64,000 bases of DNA from assembly GCA_033675545.1 (NCBI GenBank), contig JAWDGP010002021.1, forward strand, positions 91,001-155,000, written 5' to 3'. The stretch comes from Elysia crispata (Eukaryota; Mollusca; Gastropoda; Plakobranchidae). Made by a program: the position numbers and the translations under genes. Below are positions 11,161-25,100 of the stretch, in pieces (the stretch's first letter is position 1; each line of letters opens with the position of its first letter). The notes beneath the pieces are model-generated. The model was not told where the DNA came from. It did not search any database and saw only the letters and a list, made by a program, of their open reading frames with translations.

Positions 11161-11929
11161 GCCCGGTTCTATGTAGGGCTCCGGACTCTAGGATTGATCC
11201 GAACTTCCACTAATCCCTCGCCAGTCTCTCTCTAGTCTGTTCTCAAAGTTAGGCGCGTTCTATGAAGAAATTTATGAACCTAATATCAAACTTTGTTTTA
11301 AAATGATGCTATTTAGGGGTGGGTCTACCTTGTCCTTACTTGAGTTAGGTGTACTAATTTCCGGCAAAAAGCAGCCATTGATCTAATTCTGTCGACAGCT
11401 CGAATTTAAATGGGTTTGTTTCTTCTTTCTTATTTACGTAATTTTCTATTGAAATGTGCCACAACAAAATTTCCACGTGATCTTTGTCATTAAATAGAAT
11501 AGTCTCACTGAAAACAATAAAAAGTGGACCTTTAAATAGACCATATTGTTCAAGATCCAATAGATAGTATAAAAGTATAAAAAGCGCTAGAATAGATCTA
11601 TATAATATAGTATCAACATTAATTTGCTCCGATTTGACACCTCTACAATACCAATACAAATCATAAATACTAAGTCGAAATCTTGTATTTATGCATTTAA
11701 TCCAGATAAGAACTGTTGAGGAAATACGGAGCATGCAATCTGTAATCAGACTTGCAGGCACACTTCCAGCGTATGCACTGTAATTGTTCTCGGGTAAACA
11801 CCATCAACAACATACTTTACAATGAAAGTATTTTAAAAATTGTGTATGAATATGCAGATTTCTCGGACATGCTTTCAACTCCTACAAGAAGCAGCAGTAG
11901 TAATTAGTTGTGATAACAGATGCGGGGGC
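11161..11929. other. Spacer with an unexplained 135-codon frame
   Basis: A - strand frame at 11354-11761 is open for 135 codons, with hydrophobic and acidic stretches but no motif I recognise. There is no splice context or family signature, so I do not call it a gene. Confidence 0.3.
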
Positions 11930-12017
11930 AGCAGTAGTGGTGGTGGTTTCAGTAGTAGTAGTAGTAATAGTAGTAGTAGTAGTAGTAGTAGTTGTAGTAG
12001 CAACAGCAGCAGTAGAC

Positions 12018-12057
<40 letters not shown>

Positions 12058-12145
12058 CAGCAGTGGTAGTAGTATTAGTAGTAGTAATAATAATAGTAAT
12101 GGTTGTAGTAGTTGTAGCAACAGCAGTGGTAGTACTAGCAACCTC
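11930..12145. repeat. Imperfect (AGT)n trinucleotide array
   Basis: About 215 bases of AGT/GTA with scattered AGC, GGT and AAT variants. All six frames are open because the repeat lacks stops in most phases; the Ser-, Val- and Leu-rich readings are artefacts. Confidence 0.9.
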
Positions 12146-12854
12146 AGAACAATATTTATAAGCGGATGAGAAAATAAAAAGTGTTACAGTCTTATTTGTT
12201 TTATTGCTGGGCTGGGTACAATATTCTTCATGAATGACACTTTACAGTGAATAATCATACCATTTGTTGATCTAACAATTAAATTCAATGCATAGAGATG
12301 GACCATAAAAGTGCTGTTCATGAACCTATGAAATTAGAACCCTAAAGATTGGTAATTTGCAGATAAGGGTCTAGGAAAGAAAACTAAAGTTTACAGAAAA
12401 ATATTAATGTTTACATTTTAGTCAAAACAGCCTTTTATTTTCATTCAAATATAGCGAGGCCAGCTGTTTTTCTAGCAAGTTTGAATAACACAAATGAAGA
12501 TCAACTCATCCAACTCCAAAACAAGTGTTGTCCACTTTATTAATGGAACCTAGAGGAAATGGTTCTTGAATATGGTTTTAAAGGCTCTAGATCCAGGTCC
12601 TTTCCACACAAGTTATTCTCCAAAACAGGCCAGAGGTAGACAGCAGTGAACCACGCCTTTGTATAAAGATATTACTCATGCCAACAATCAAAATCCAACC
12701 CAAAAGCTATGAAGTCATAATTATCTGCTGGATTGACAGAGGCAAACTCAGCCCTCCCATAACAAGCCATCATATAAATACCACAAGACTTCTTAGTTGT
12801 TGAAGACCTGTATAAATTTCATACAGTGAATAAGATTAAGATTTGCAACATTGA
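12146..12854. other. No gene supported
   Basis: Mixed AT-rich sequence. I see no motif, splice-bounded frame or strong repeat. Confidence 0.4.
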
Positions 12855-12975
12855 TTAGACATTGTTGGAAGGGAAAGTAGAAAGGAAAAGTTGGAACTGA
12901 ATAGCAAAAATACATGCAGAAGTAATGTTCTTCAGTCAAAACAAGAAGTATCCACAGATCAACATACAGTGGAGG
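12855..12975 (+). pseudogene. Short LINE fragment
   Basis: The stretch AATAGCAAAAATACATGCAG to GTATCCACAGATC matches, base for base over long runs, the LINE remnant at about 28070-28130 (GTCTTCAGTCAAAACAATGA, GTGTCCACAGATC). It is part of the same family, kept here as a roughly 120-base scrap. Confidence 0.55.
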
Positions 12976-14400
12976 ACGATTAGACTGAACATGGATCCCT
13001 TGAAATCAATAATTCCTCGAACTCATCCATTTGCCCCTTCTGGACAGGCAGCCAAGCCTTTTATTCCTAGTCATGAGCAAGAGTGACATCCCCTCTCCCG
13101 CCCCACCTCACTTTACTTTACTCTGATACACCCAGTTGTCTGTCTCTGCTTATGCTAGGTCTACCTGTCGCTAAGACTCCAAAGGTTTGTAACCAAGATT
13201 TGCTTGTTAGTAATGTTACACGTGCACAAGACATGGGTAATGATGCCATAAATTTGGATGGGGGCTTGGTGAAGCCAGGTAATTGTTCAGGCCCTCCCAT
13301 AACATGACTCTACTGGCCCTCCTGTACCATAACCCTACTTGCCAGATTTTCCCATTTCCCCAAGAGTGGTTCCTGCTAGTGAAGAGGTACTGTGATCCAT
13401 GTTTTGAAATTTAAACCAACCTCTACATTTTTCCTATGACAACCGTTTACAGCTGTTGGGTGCACAGCAAATACTGGTAGTCTGTGCCAACCCTACAGTG
13501 CAATTTTGTAAATCTTACCCTCCCCATCTGATCTCCCCTCAACCCCATTCCACTTCTAAATCCCACATCCCAGGCATTGATGAATCAGTGTGAGCACCTT
13601 GTCCTCCCTATAAAATACATTATCTCTAAGGTGCCCACACTGCTTCCCTCTACTGAAATGCCCTAAGTTGACGAGGAATGCAATGGTTTTCAGTTTTGGT
13701 CTGCGCCATTCATCACCATCCAATACACCTTTAACAAGATGCACACATGGGAGCACCAATCTGACCTACCCTTAATTTTGCACATGTTTAGTAGCTCCCC
13801 CATCCAAATTGGCTTCCTGAAGTCTTCATGCCTCCTTTGATCCCTGTAAAATTCCTCCCTTTCCCCATACCCATATCAAGACCGGCCATGTGTATCTCCG
13901 TGATAGATTTCTAATTTTGGTATCATGAAATTATCTTCATAATAGATACCTTGGTCTCATGAATATTTACCCCTAGCCTGATGATGATCCTGCTAAAACA
14001 TCCCCTTACTCACCCTTGTACCCATTTCAACCTGGTCCCACTTCTACAGAATAAAATGAGAACTCCTGCTGGGAAAACATTGCTCTTATACCCCCATGAC
14101 TGTAGGTGTAATCATTCCCATGGAGCCCCAAAGTTTCCACCACCTTTTCACTGATGTTGACAAAAGTGGCAGCAAACTTTGTCAGCAGATCCAGTGAAAG
14201 GGGCAAAACCACCCTAGAGCTCTAACCCTCCCTTTGAACATCAAACTCCTTTATCCCACATGTATATATCCCACTTTACCCTGATAAGATTCTTCTGCCG
14301 GGGAATCATCACCTGGATTCCGATGATCATGTTCCTTTCCCTTTGTTGCATGAATGGAATAACCACCCCATCTTCATGAAATAAAAGGTAAATTGTCATA
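12976..14400. other. C-rich, low-CpG block of unknown nature
   Basis: From about 13020 to 14360 the + strand is markedly richer in C (runs such as CCCC, CTCC, CCAT) than its AT-rich surroundings. Short proline-rich frames occur (for example 13083-13307), but stops are common and no domain is visible. It may be an old insert or exon-bearing fragment. No gene is claimed. Confidence 0.3.
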
Positions 14401-14749
14401 TATTGTCATATATATATATTGTCAGATATCCTGCAAAGGAGGATTTATTTTGGTATTATTGCAGTTATCAGCCCAAACTCACTTATAGCTTTCAAACTGT
14501 ATTTTTCTTCATGAATTTGTCTTTGATGTTCTGAAATGAATATATGGTTTCAATCATCGCAAATAAATACTTTTCAAGATATAAGCCTTTTTTCTGTTGC
14601 TTTAAAATCCCATTTAACTACAAGTTTCGAATTTGCCGAGAAACATTCAATTGTGAAGCCTAATGTGAGTTAGGCTGATAGCTGCAAATTTACCAACAAA
14701 GGTTTCTATTTCACTTTTCATATAATCCAATCACCAACAAACTGGAAAA

Positions 14750-16900
14750 ATTATCTAATCTAGATCAAGTTGAATTAACTCTGACTAGATCTTTTCTGCA
14801 ATAAGCACTGTCTCAGTAAGAACAAAACAAACCCTACCTAGAAATCTAGATGCAAAGTCTAGATCCAGATTCTAGATCTAAAGTCTATACTAAGTCCAGA
14901 AGTGGGTTTGAGTTGTATAACACTTCTGACACCACTGTTGTGTTCATTGTCTCTGGAATACAGTTGATAGCAGCAGAGGTAGCAATAGAAGAATCAAGTA
15001 AGAAGTATCTAGATCTATTCTCCAGATAGGAAGTGATGACCCTGGAGTACGAGTGAAGAAGGATCTTGGTTCTTTTCACACAATTACTACTCCAAGACTG
15101 ACCTGAGTAACAATCAAGAAAGCTCATGCCTACAGATATGACGCCAAGTCCCGCCCATTGCCACTTCCACTCCAAAATCTATGACATCATACTCGGCAAT
15201 TGGTAGAGGCTTGGAACTTAACCACACTCACAGCCAGCCAATTAGTGTTTAATTACACCATATTTTTCAGCTCACCGATCTAGTGGAATGTCTGGACCCT
15301 CTCGAGCTGGTGTAACTTTAATTAGGCCTAAGTATAAATCTGGCTGTCAACTTCAGATACAGATTCTAGAACCACAATACAATCCAGTCTATGAAGACTT
15401 GTTAATATACAAATCTTAGAAGTTAAACGGAGAACAATGTTAAATAAACATGAGCAGCACATTAAATTGTAAACAAGACATCTTCATCTCGTATTACTAT
15501 TAAGCATAGCCTCCCCTGAAGTATGTGCAAATGTCAAAACCGAAAGAAATTTCAAACGTAAGCTAATTAGTAATTATTGTCAATTCCGGTGGGAAGAATG
15601 TTGTTTATTTTCCATTGTATCGAGAGGAAAATTGTGAGTAAGCATTCTAAATAATAATTAAGACTCAAATAAAAAAAAATATGTTCCTTGTGATATCTTT
15701 GCAGGAACATTAAAAAAAATCAAGGTGTATTTTCATATTTTTTTTAAACCACTTAGCCTAGCCTAATCCGGACATGAGAACATTTGTTGGGCCTAGGTCT
15801 ATACCATAGAGCTCGACTTCCAAAAAGTCAGGCCTACAGAAATCTAGGTCTAGATTTAGTCTAATTTGTTTTAGAATTAATTTTAGATACTAGATCAAGA
15901 TCCATTGCGTATTTGATTCGAGACAAGCCTCCAAAAATTGCAGGTTCCATCTTAAAAAATAAAATCTAGATCTAGACTAGACTTCAAGATTCTAGATCTA
16001 GGTCTAAACAGTACAGGTATGTTTGAAAAAGAGATATAGATCTAGACTAGATTAGATTCGAGATCTAGATTCTAGATATACTCAAGGTCGGTTGAACTGA
16101 TGAGTTATAGATCTTCTCATGGTATCATACTAATCTAGGTTTTAAAGATCCTTTAGCTCCAACAACTTTGATATTTCCTGCAACTCTTGATTATCTAGGC
16201 CAAGCCTAGAGTAGTAGATCTAGATTTTTTGGTATTTTTTTACTATAACACCCAACTCGCATTGGCATTTGAAGTGATGTTTTTCTGTTAGATTTCAATG
16301 TGCTGAATACGAATTTGAAGGTTTTATTCGCCGCAAATAAATAATTTTTGAAATATATGACTTTTTCTTTTGGATTATTTCTTCTTTCTTAACCTATTTA
16401 AGCGTATTGATTTACTCGAGGTAGGTGCCTTTTTAAGTATTTATTCTTTTTTGGGGGGGTGGGGTGGGTCTCCCCCCCAAATTTTTATTTATTCATCTTG
16501 TTAACATTCCATAAAATTGCGCCTTCATAGAGTTATGTAATTGGGACTACTTTCACTTATAATGCGGTCAAGGTCGACCGGAAAGACAAGAAACAGCACT
16601 CTTGTGAGTGTGGGTGTAATAGTAAAAATTTACCGATTTTTTATCTGTTTTGAGAGCTTGTGGTCCAAAAAACTAGATCTAGATCTATCAAGCTTTGATA
16701 TTGAGTCAAAAAAGTTAATGTAGTCGGAAGACCTCTTGAGGGGATTTCTTCCCACAAAGCACTTTGATGAAGTTAAACATTGATTAAAAAGTTGTGAATT
16801 AGGCCTACTGAAAATTTTAGCATATCTCTAGAGATCTAGACTTATAAACTTGCTATTTATAGATCTAAAAAGTACCTGTCTCTGTGCGTTCGTAACAATA
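14750..16900. repeat. TCTAGATCT-rich region
   Basis: The overlapping words TCTAGA, AGATCT and TAGATCTAGA recur many times, for example around 14875, 15000, 15845-15880, 15960-16075, 16215, 16675 and 16840. The same word appears sporadically elsewhere (18035, 32040, 38388, 39045, 59465, 60700). No gene is supported in this stretch. A 96-codon - strand frame at 14885-15175 has no signature. Confidence 0.6.
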
Positions 16901-18089
16901 GTTGGTTTTTGTGACCTCCATATATTTTACATTCTTATTTAGGTATTAAAAGACCTATACGTGAGAAGGACTATATCTAGCATTTATACTTACTAAAAGA
17001 CATGAGCAATTCTCAAAACGTCAAAAGTAGTCTAGTTGGGTGATTCCACGTACATTTTTTTCCGATTTCAAAAAGCCATTGTAACAAAAATGATAATGTA
17101 CTCTTCCAAGCACATGCTGAAGAGATGACAGATATAGTTTGGTATACCTTTGAAACCACATAATTTAATTCTGTTCAGTTTTGTATTGAATCAGTTACCA
17201 TTTGATAAATAAAAAAAGTAACATAAAATACTGGTGTTTTTGAGTGGTTGTTTTTACAAAGTTGTCAACTATGTTCATGAACTCCATTTTTTTTTTCATT
17301 TTTTTCGTCAAGCAATAGCTTTTCACTTCAAAAACAGAACTACAGAGAGCACAATTCCTTTTAAATCTAATCTTTAATCTACATGTGCTTCCATACCTTA
17401 TGCTCTATGTCATTTAGAAGCCTATTTTAAGCAGAGCATAGCTAGCTTGCTACATGCTTGTACAGGGAAGGATGCTAAAAATAGAATCACTTCTTTACAA
17501 TAATCAGGGTGATTAAAGCTCTTAATTCTGATTGGGCCTTTGACAACAAACTAAGTTGTTTCATGTCATACTATAACGTCCAGAAGATACAAATGCAGTC
17601 TACTTAAAATTAAATGTAAATAATTTTAAAAGCTGCAAACAAAAAAAATTTCTGGAGCAAGTTTTTACGGATGTTACATTGACACAAATCGAATCCATTT
17701 ATTACCATAAACTATGAGTTGTTCTATTCAATTATCATATTTTTATGTATAAATACATATATTTTTTCACTCTAGATATTAATGATATGATTTTTCTTTG
17801 CTTCAAAGGTAGCTAATTTGGAATCTTTTTGCGTCGAGAAGATCATTCTGTGTTGATGAAAACCAAACATTACATAAAAATATTTTTAAAAAAAAAAGCA
17901 TCTTCAAATCTTTTTTTTTAAAATGAATTTACACCTTTTTCTATGATATTGAACAATTTTGAGACAAAGAGAGACAAAAAAAATATTCCAGGTCTAATGT
18001 AATGCTTTAAGGTTGACCTCTCAAGAATAGCTCATATAGATCTAGATCCATTTGTGTAGGGCATTTGTTTCTGTCTCTCTTTCTATGAT
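16901..18089. other. AT-rich, no gene supported
   Basis: Many poly-A and poly-T runs and no coding signal. I see nothing supportable here. Confidence 0.5.
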
Positions 18090-18668
18090 AGATGTCGTGT
18101 TGTAGTGAATTGTTGAGCAAGTTTCTAGGTGTCTACAGGACAGTTTTCAGTTGGTTTTGTGGTGAATTTGGCTGATTTTGGAGGTGTTTAAGTTTATCTT
18201 TGCAAATCCACCAAGTATGCCTTTATTATGATATGATTATGGCTGAGGTCATAGCTTTTGAGGTAGATGTAAATGATTGGTGGGATGTGATATCATGTCT
18301 TCCAGATGCAAAAGCCCTTGACTACTGCTTCTAGTAAGTCTTGGAGTGTAGATCTGCTGTATAGAAAAAAACTGAAAGCCTTGTACAGTACTAAATTGCT
18401 ACACCTTAGTCCATGGCTGTCTTCTCTCCTCTGGAGAAGAAATCTTGTTTGTCCTACTGCTCCTGTTGCCACTTCAGTTCATCAATCTTGGCTTCTGAAT
18501 GATACACTGATGTTAGAAGTGCCAAACCTTCTTCTGGATCTCAAGGAGATCTATCTAGGTTCTAGATTATGCAGAGTTAGCGTTTGTTTTGCTCTCACTG
18601 AGCCAGCACTTGTTGTGGCTTGGTCTGAGCTGGCTCAATTTTGTAATAAAAATGTAGTTTCTCTTTGA
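18090..18668 (+). other. Cluster of short open frames upstream of the ZDHHC23-like gene
   Basis: Three short frames follow one another: ATG near 18093 (MSCCSELLSKFLG..., about 28 codons), ATG near 18239 (MAEVIAFEVDVNDWWDV..., about 31 codons) and 18306-18668 (120 codons, ending CNKNVVSL). They are in different phases and may be one decayed reading frame or 5' untranslated exon material of the gene that starts at 18965. I do not recognise the peptides. Confidence 0.2.
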
Positions 18669-18917
18669 TAGTTAACCACTTTTTATTTAGTAATGAAGGT
18701 AAGTTATTTTTTTCTAATTGGTTGGATTGGATCATGAGTCTGAATTTAATAAAGTTAGTACAAGTCAATTTTGATTGCCTCCATTTTTTTTCATACTAAA
18801 GATACATATGGGTATGTTGTAAAATAGCTACAGTAAATACATTTCCAACTTGAAATGTGCCAGTACAGGTTAATCATTATACTCAATGTGCATTCAGCTG
18901 TAACCTCTTTTCCACAG

Positions 18918-19116
18918 GCACTCATGATGTGATAATTTACTGCAGCTGTCATTTTGTTAAGTACATGAGTGGGATGCTAAAAAGGTTGCAGCCAGGATTT
19001 ATATCTGGCTTGAAAGAACCATTGTGTTGCTGTGAGTACATCAATATGCATGGAGAAAAAACTCATATCTTGGGTATCTGTTGCGACTGCGAGGCGCTTG
19101 ACGAAACTTTTGACAA
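18918..19116 (+). CDS. ZDHHC23-like exon 1 (coding from 18965)
   Basis: A pyrimidine-rich acceptor, CCTCTTTTCCACAG, ends at 18917, so this may be the second transcribed exon with non-coding sequence first. A minimal upstream frame ATG-ATG-TGA lies at 18924-18932. The chosen start at 18965 gives MSGMLKRLQPGF, of similar length to the vertebrate N-terminus before the conserved LCCCEY. A second in-frame ATG is at 18974. The exon ends phase 2 at GTAAGT (19117). It encodes the cysteine-rich cytosolic N-terminus, residues 1-50. Confidence 0.75.
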
Positions 19117-22100
19117 GTAAGTGACATATAGCTTGTTGTGGGTATATATGGTATGGTTCCTTTGATAAACCGACAAGTATGATTTAGAACTAATACTTCT
19201 TAAATGATATGCTGAGTTAATCTTTGCTTTCAAGGCGCATACATATGCAATATGAAAGTTATTACAGACAAATGAGCTGAAAAACATTAAGTCAAAAGTG
19301 CAAACATAGTTGACGGGTAGGAGAAAGAAAATATACTCAAATTTAGATATTTATACATGAACAAATACTTACAATTCAGAATGTGTGCAAGACAAAGCTG
19401 TTTGTCAAAATGAAGAAGGTGTGAATTGATGGGGAAGGCCCCTAATTTCTCTTGGTGAAGCAGCGTACTTAAGTTCTTGTAATATCTGTTGAGATGGCCT
19501 CAATGAGGCTGCTGTTGTTAAGCTTTTTCCCTTTGCAAATAGCACCACTAGCTCTAATTTACCTCTTGTTGCTGCTACTGCTATTTAGGAAGCACTGCTC
19601 CAAATAATGATGCTTTCAGTACATATATATATATATAGCTATTTGGCTGTTTAGACTATGTTGGCTTAATTTATCCCCAAACAAAATAATACTGTGCAGA
19701 GGGTGCCTAAAAATGCTTTGGAAAGGCACATGTAGAACCACTCTGGTTGAACTGTTGATGGACTGCACTTTCAAGGAAAAAATTGTCAGAAATGGCCCTT
19801 TACCAAGAGTGACATATCAATAGGGGGACAATGCCTGCAGGATTTTAAAACCAAGAGAAAGTTAAAGCACTTGGACAAATATGGAAGTTAGGAAATAGAG
19901 CCATACAAACTCAATGACTCTCTCCAACTGTATTCATGATTACACACAGTTCATGATCCAGCAATTCGCTCATAATCCACCTGAGGCACTAGATTTAATA
20001 AAAGTTTTGAAAAGGTTTAGCTGTCCTTATGTTGACCAAAGACAAAGTCAAAAAGATTTGTGGTCACTTGCAATTTCAAAACTAGATGAGTTGCTCCAAA
20101 AATAAAGCAAGTCTTCTAATTGTTTCAACAGAAAATAACTGTTGTTGACTTGAGATATATATTATTGATCTATAAAGCATGTCAATGTTTTGAGAACTTT
20201 CACCACATTTAAAGCTTTTTCTTACATGTTTTCAAATCATCATTTGTATGACTTGCAATTCATGTAAAATGTTCAGGTTTAAGTTAAGAGATTGTTTTTG
20301 AGTTTTGAAAATCACTGTCTGCTTGTGTCTACTCTAGTGTTAGTGTGATACTGACTGGAGCATAGCAAGAAAAGTGAAACTGCACTATTTGTCGTCACAA
20401 ATATGTGCCTTTTTAAAACGGTTGTCAAAATCTCAAGCCTTAACTCCGAAAACCTGATTTTATTTCAAAGAAAATGTAACTCCACCAAAATTTAGTTGTT
20501 TCCCACAGCTTCATTATCCCAACTCATTAGTAATATTCTCCTGCCCAACCTGCCTACTCCACCACTTTTCCTACCTTTGATAACAACTAATTTTGTGTGA
20601 ATTCTCTCTATGACCTGTTTCATGCAATCGCAGGCAACTTATTTGTTTTACAAATACAAGTATGTAAAGTTCATCTCCAATCTGACCATTTTTAACCAAA
20701 CCCAGTATTTCAGTATACAATTTAGTGCATAGCCACATGGCTTTCTAGTTTCATCTCCAGATAAAACCAAATGATTTGCATGCTCATTCAGTCAATCATA
20801 AGATAACAATTTAAAAAAATTCTGGAACAATAGTCATAAAGTTGGACAAATGGATGTTTACTCGAAGGAAAAAGGAGGATTGGGGTTGCAATAGCTGGAG
20901 TGTTTTTTTTTGTGCCTGCAATAGAGTGAGAGAAAAAGAAGGCAAAGGGTTTGTGCAAGTTTTTTTTTCCTGCAGAGCATCTTGGCTTTGTGGAATTGTT
21001 CTTGATTCCTGTCAATAAGGTCTAATAACAAATGCTGAAGCTACGGTTAGATATTTTGTTTTCTGCACCAGATATAGAGAGTAAAGAAGGGGTTAGTGCC
21101 TTATTTGACATTAGATTTTGAGTTTACCTGGGTATCCGCTGTTGTTACAATGACTTGATAGTTATGACATTCAGAAAGATAGTATAATAATAATGCTACT
21201 ACTACTCCTGCTCTAACTAGGATTATTGCTACCATTGCTTATGCTCTTGCTGTAGCTAAGTAGCTTTGTTGATAATAATTGTAGAATCTTAAAGCTGGAT
21301 TTATAAAAAAAAAAAAGAGAGAGGCCCCACGGTCAATGTGTAACAAAACCAACGGTAACTTTTCTGTGTTGCAGCAAATAAAGGGCAATGAAAAGTGAAC
21401 TTTGGCTGCATTTATTTGTTTGAATTAAAATCAGATGTTGGAGGATCACAAAGTAATAAGAATTGTGGTGGGCCCTACCTGGACTTTTTCACATTGGGTG
21501 GGAATGTGTCAGGATGACAAGAAAGTGGGATTTCCCTCCTTTTCAGTCAACTTAGTAATCTCTTGAATATTTCATCTTTGTTTCAAATTGTTACAAACAT
21601 TTTATATATACCCATGTTTTTAGATAGTTGAGTTATTTTATTTGAAATCTGAAACTGCATTTATCACCAAACTTTCATTATTTCAGAATTTTCAAATGTG
21701 AACCAGTGCCAGACTCCACTATTGACAAATTGCTGAGTGTGCTTGGGGACCGACTTCGTGTCCCAACATTCTTTGGTGCTGGAGCAGTTAAAGTGAGGCC
21801 TGACATCTTCACACCAATTTTTATAGTGCCGTCATGCTTATACCTTGCGACCCTTCACCCTGTGATGACAATGGCAGTGTTTGCCTTTATGCCTTGCTTC
21901 ATTGTCACTTTTCATTCTTTATGGCGAAGGGCACAACGTGATGCACCCACATTATTTTTTTACTCATGGGGCCTAACATCTGTTATTGCCTCATATGTTG
22001 TATTTCAAGTAAGTTATCAGCATTTCATAATTACCGTTTTCTCTTGGCTGCCTAAATATAACAAAAAAAAACCTACATAGAAGTTATTTTTAGGGGTGAG

Positions 22101-25100
22101 AGATTTCTCAAATGTTGAGGCATTAGCTGAGTAAAATCTGCATATTTTAAAACTTTTTTTTAGGCTTTAACCAATAATATACTGCTTTCTGGTTTTGTTA
22201 GCGATAAAAATATGTACATATATATATATATATATCCATTAACCTATTAATTTTGATGGTGTGCCTGCCTAATGTTAGGGAATACCAAAATTGAATTTTT
22301 TTTCTTCTCAGAAACAATCAATTATTTATTTTTTCTGAATCAGTATTGTAGTTTCATGTATAGATTTGAAAATACATTCGCATGTGTCCATCATTTATAT
22401 TCCGAAAAAAGAGAAACAGGTTGTTTGGAAAATGTGATACTGAATCTGTCAAGAAGCTTATCTTTTTATGTAGTTGACCTTTTTCCACCTCTTTTTTTTT
22501 TTTTGTTTTATTTAGCTATTTTTGGTGTGTCCTTTATTCATCACAGTGTTTTGTAGTGGCCTTTCGTGAAGTTTTGTTGTGGGAGATCCTCATGGTCGTT
22601 ACAATGATGCTCACCATGTTCTACTTCCTGTACCTTACACGGAGAAACCCAGATTTGCAGAGGATTGCGCTTAAGCCAAGGCAGGGCCACAAGAGGACCC
22701 AGTCTAACATGCCACATGCTAAAACCATGGTATTTCTCAGTCATGATTTTTTTAACACTTGTTCTTATGATTACCTTGTGTCTATTCATACAAATTCTAT
22801 CAACTGTATGAAAAATTGGAAAGTTTTGAAATTGTAAATCTTGCAACTCTACAAACCTTATAAATTGATGTGAAAGGACCTGATCAAAGCAAAAGAAAGT
22901 TAATTTACAGAAATAAGTTAACCAAGGACTTTAAAAAGGAGGATGTCTTTTCTGAATACATTGTCCAAAGAATACACTGTCAATACTGTTTGATACGAGT
23001 ATGAATGCTCATTAGTTTGTATTATTTACTCATCCCAACAGACACAGTAAACGTGTGTGCTGTTTGAATAGGTTTGCTCTCAATATCTGTTTTGCTCTAA
23101 GCCTATCCAAGTACATGCAGTCAATACATTTAAAATATGATTTGTATACAAGGCTGGCTCTTTTGCTGCCAATGTGCAAGACAAAAACATAAATGAAAAT
23201 GTCAATATATAAAAAAAACAAAACACTTACCATTGCCAGTTTTCAGGTTCTTAAGTAAAGTGGTGCTAGGCAAGATGCTTGGCAATTGTGGTATCTCTTC
23301 AATCTCCTTTTCATGTTTCACTCTTAATGACAGATTAAAAAAGTGTAGGGTGAAGAAGCCACATAGAACAAGCTTACTGGAGTTTATGACATGAAATTGA
23401 GGGCAGAAAATTTTTGTTAATATTTTCTGAAGAAGAAACATATGTGATTTTAAAACTGAATTTAAAGTTGAATAAAAGTATTTGATGAGTGTCCATTGTA
23501 AATCAGTGATAACCTGAAACATTAAACATTTATGACCAATAAAATAGTGCTTATAATGTCTGAATGTGCTTTTTTTACACTGGTTTCAAAACCTAGATTT
23601 CAAGATATTGCAAAAAATTTCTAACAATTTCATCAATTGCACAATTTGTAGAAAAAAACACAAAAAAAAACCCACAAACATTTTTGTTTTGTTTTGCTGT
23701 TTTTTGTTTTTTTTTACTTTAAAACCTTTTTTCTAATAAACTTCATAACATGAAATTTAAGCAAATACATGTAACAGCATGCTTGGTTATCCTCCAACAC
23801 TCACACACACAGTCTGTCTTATTGTCTGTTTGTCTGTCTCTCTCTCTCTCTCTCTGGTGAAATTTTCAAATAAAAATATTGCACCTTAAACTCTTGAGTA
23901 AAACAACCCCAAACTCAGAAGTTTTCCATTCTTAATGAGCATCTTGCATATTACCACACATTTTTTTAAGATTAAGATTTAAGGATTATAACAACATTAT
24001 TTTTATGACAAAAAATTCTCTTGCTTTTATCTGTGTTCATAATTCTTTTGTTAATTGTTATGTCTCCAAAAAATAAATCAATTTTGTTTCTCATAATCGA
24101 CAGAAGGCCAATAGCTCTTCAACCAGTATTACAATAGCGGAGGTAACAGATGCCGATTCTAATGTGAAGTGGGTGGATTCACGATCAGGTGCAGGTAAGA
24201 AGAGAAAAAAAAGTACTCGGAAACTCTTTACACCTAAAATTTATATATGAAACTACATGGCTTAGTATATTGATCATGATCAATCACTTCCTCCTTCCAA
24301 ATACTCTGTCCAAGTAAAAAGATAACTGCAGTCTGTAGAATTTAGGTTTATCAATGGTCCACTGCCAATACCATTTGCAATTCCCCAGTCATTTTAGCAA
24401 TTTGTAATAGAAATAGTTCACAAATTTTGTAAAATTTAAATCTATTCACAGATTCTTTTAAAGCATTTATCATTATATAGCTTTAAAATAACTGCAGAGC
24501 TTAGCACAGTATCTCAAAATCGGCTCTCAGCGATACTTAAGTTTAGGCTTGGTTGCCCGCATATCTCCTTACCAAGGACCATCTTAATGAATCAATCACT
24601 GTCAGATACGCTCTGCTGACTCTGCTAGGCAGGGTAAAACAGTGCGCCCAATATTTTGCGCACTGCACTTTGATGTGTAATAAAGTTTGTCTTTGTTTAA
24701 CAAGCTATGGTCAAATTTGTTAACGAGCTAGACTGGTTTCCTCTTGACTTTCGATTTATAAACTCTGTCTTGTGACTTTTGTGAAATTCCCGTGTTTTTG
24801 TCTTTAAAAGATTTTATTTTAGAGCTTTGTTTTGCTCACTTAGTTTGTTAATTAAGTTTTATAAATTTACTTCTATTGTGTCAACTTAATTAGACAATTA
24901 CAGACAAACGGCTCCATACAAATCATTTTTTCTTCTTCAACAGTTTTCTTATATTATTTCTCTTTCTGATTTAACAGGTTTCTTATCCTCAGCAACAATA
25001 GAGAATTTTTAAATAATTTTTTTTACACCATTATGGAACATACTCAAGATCGGCTCTACCATTACACTTCTATTGTGTTCACTTAATAAGACGATTGCTG

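Noticed and set aside
11840-12169. Poly-Ser / poly-Val / poly-Leu proteins
   Set aside because: They are artefacts of the imperfect AGT array.
22556-22837. Longer exon 3 reading into the intron
   Set aside because: The extra codons lose similarity after the GTATTT donor, and exon 4 joins in phase 0 from 22729.
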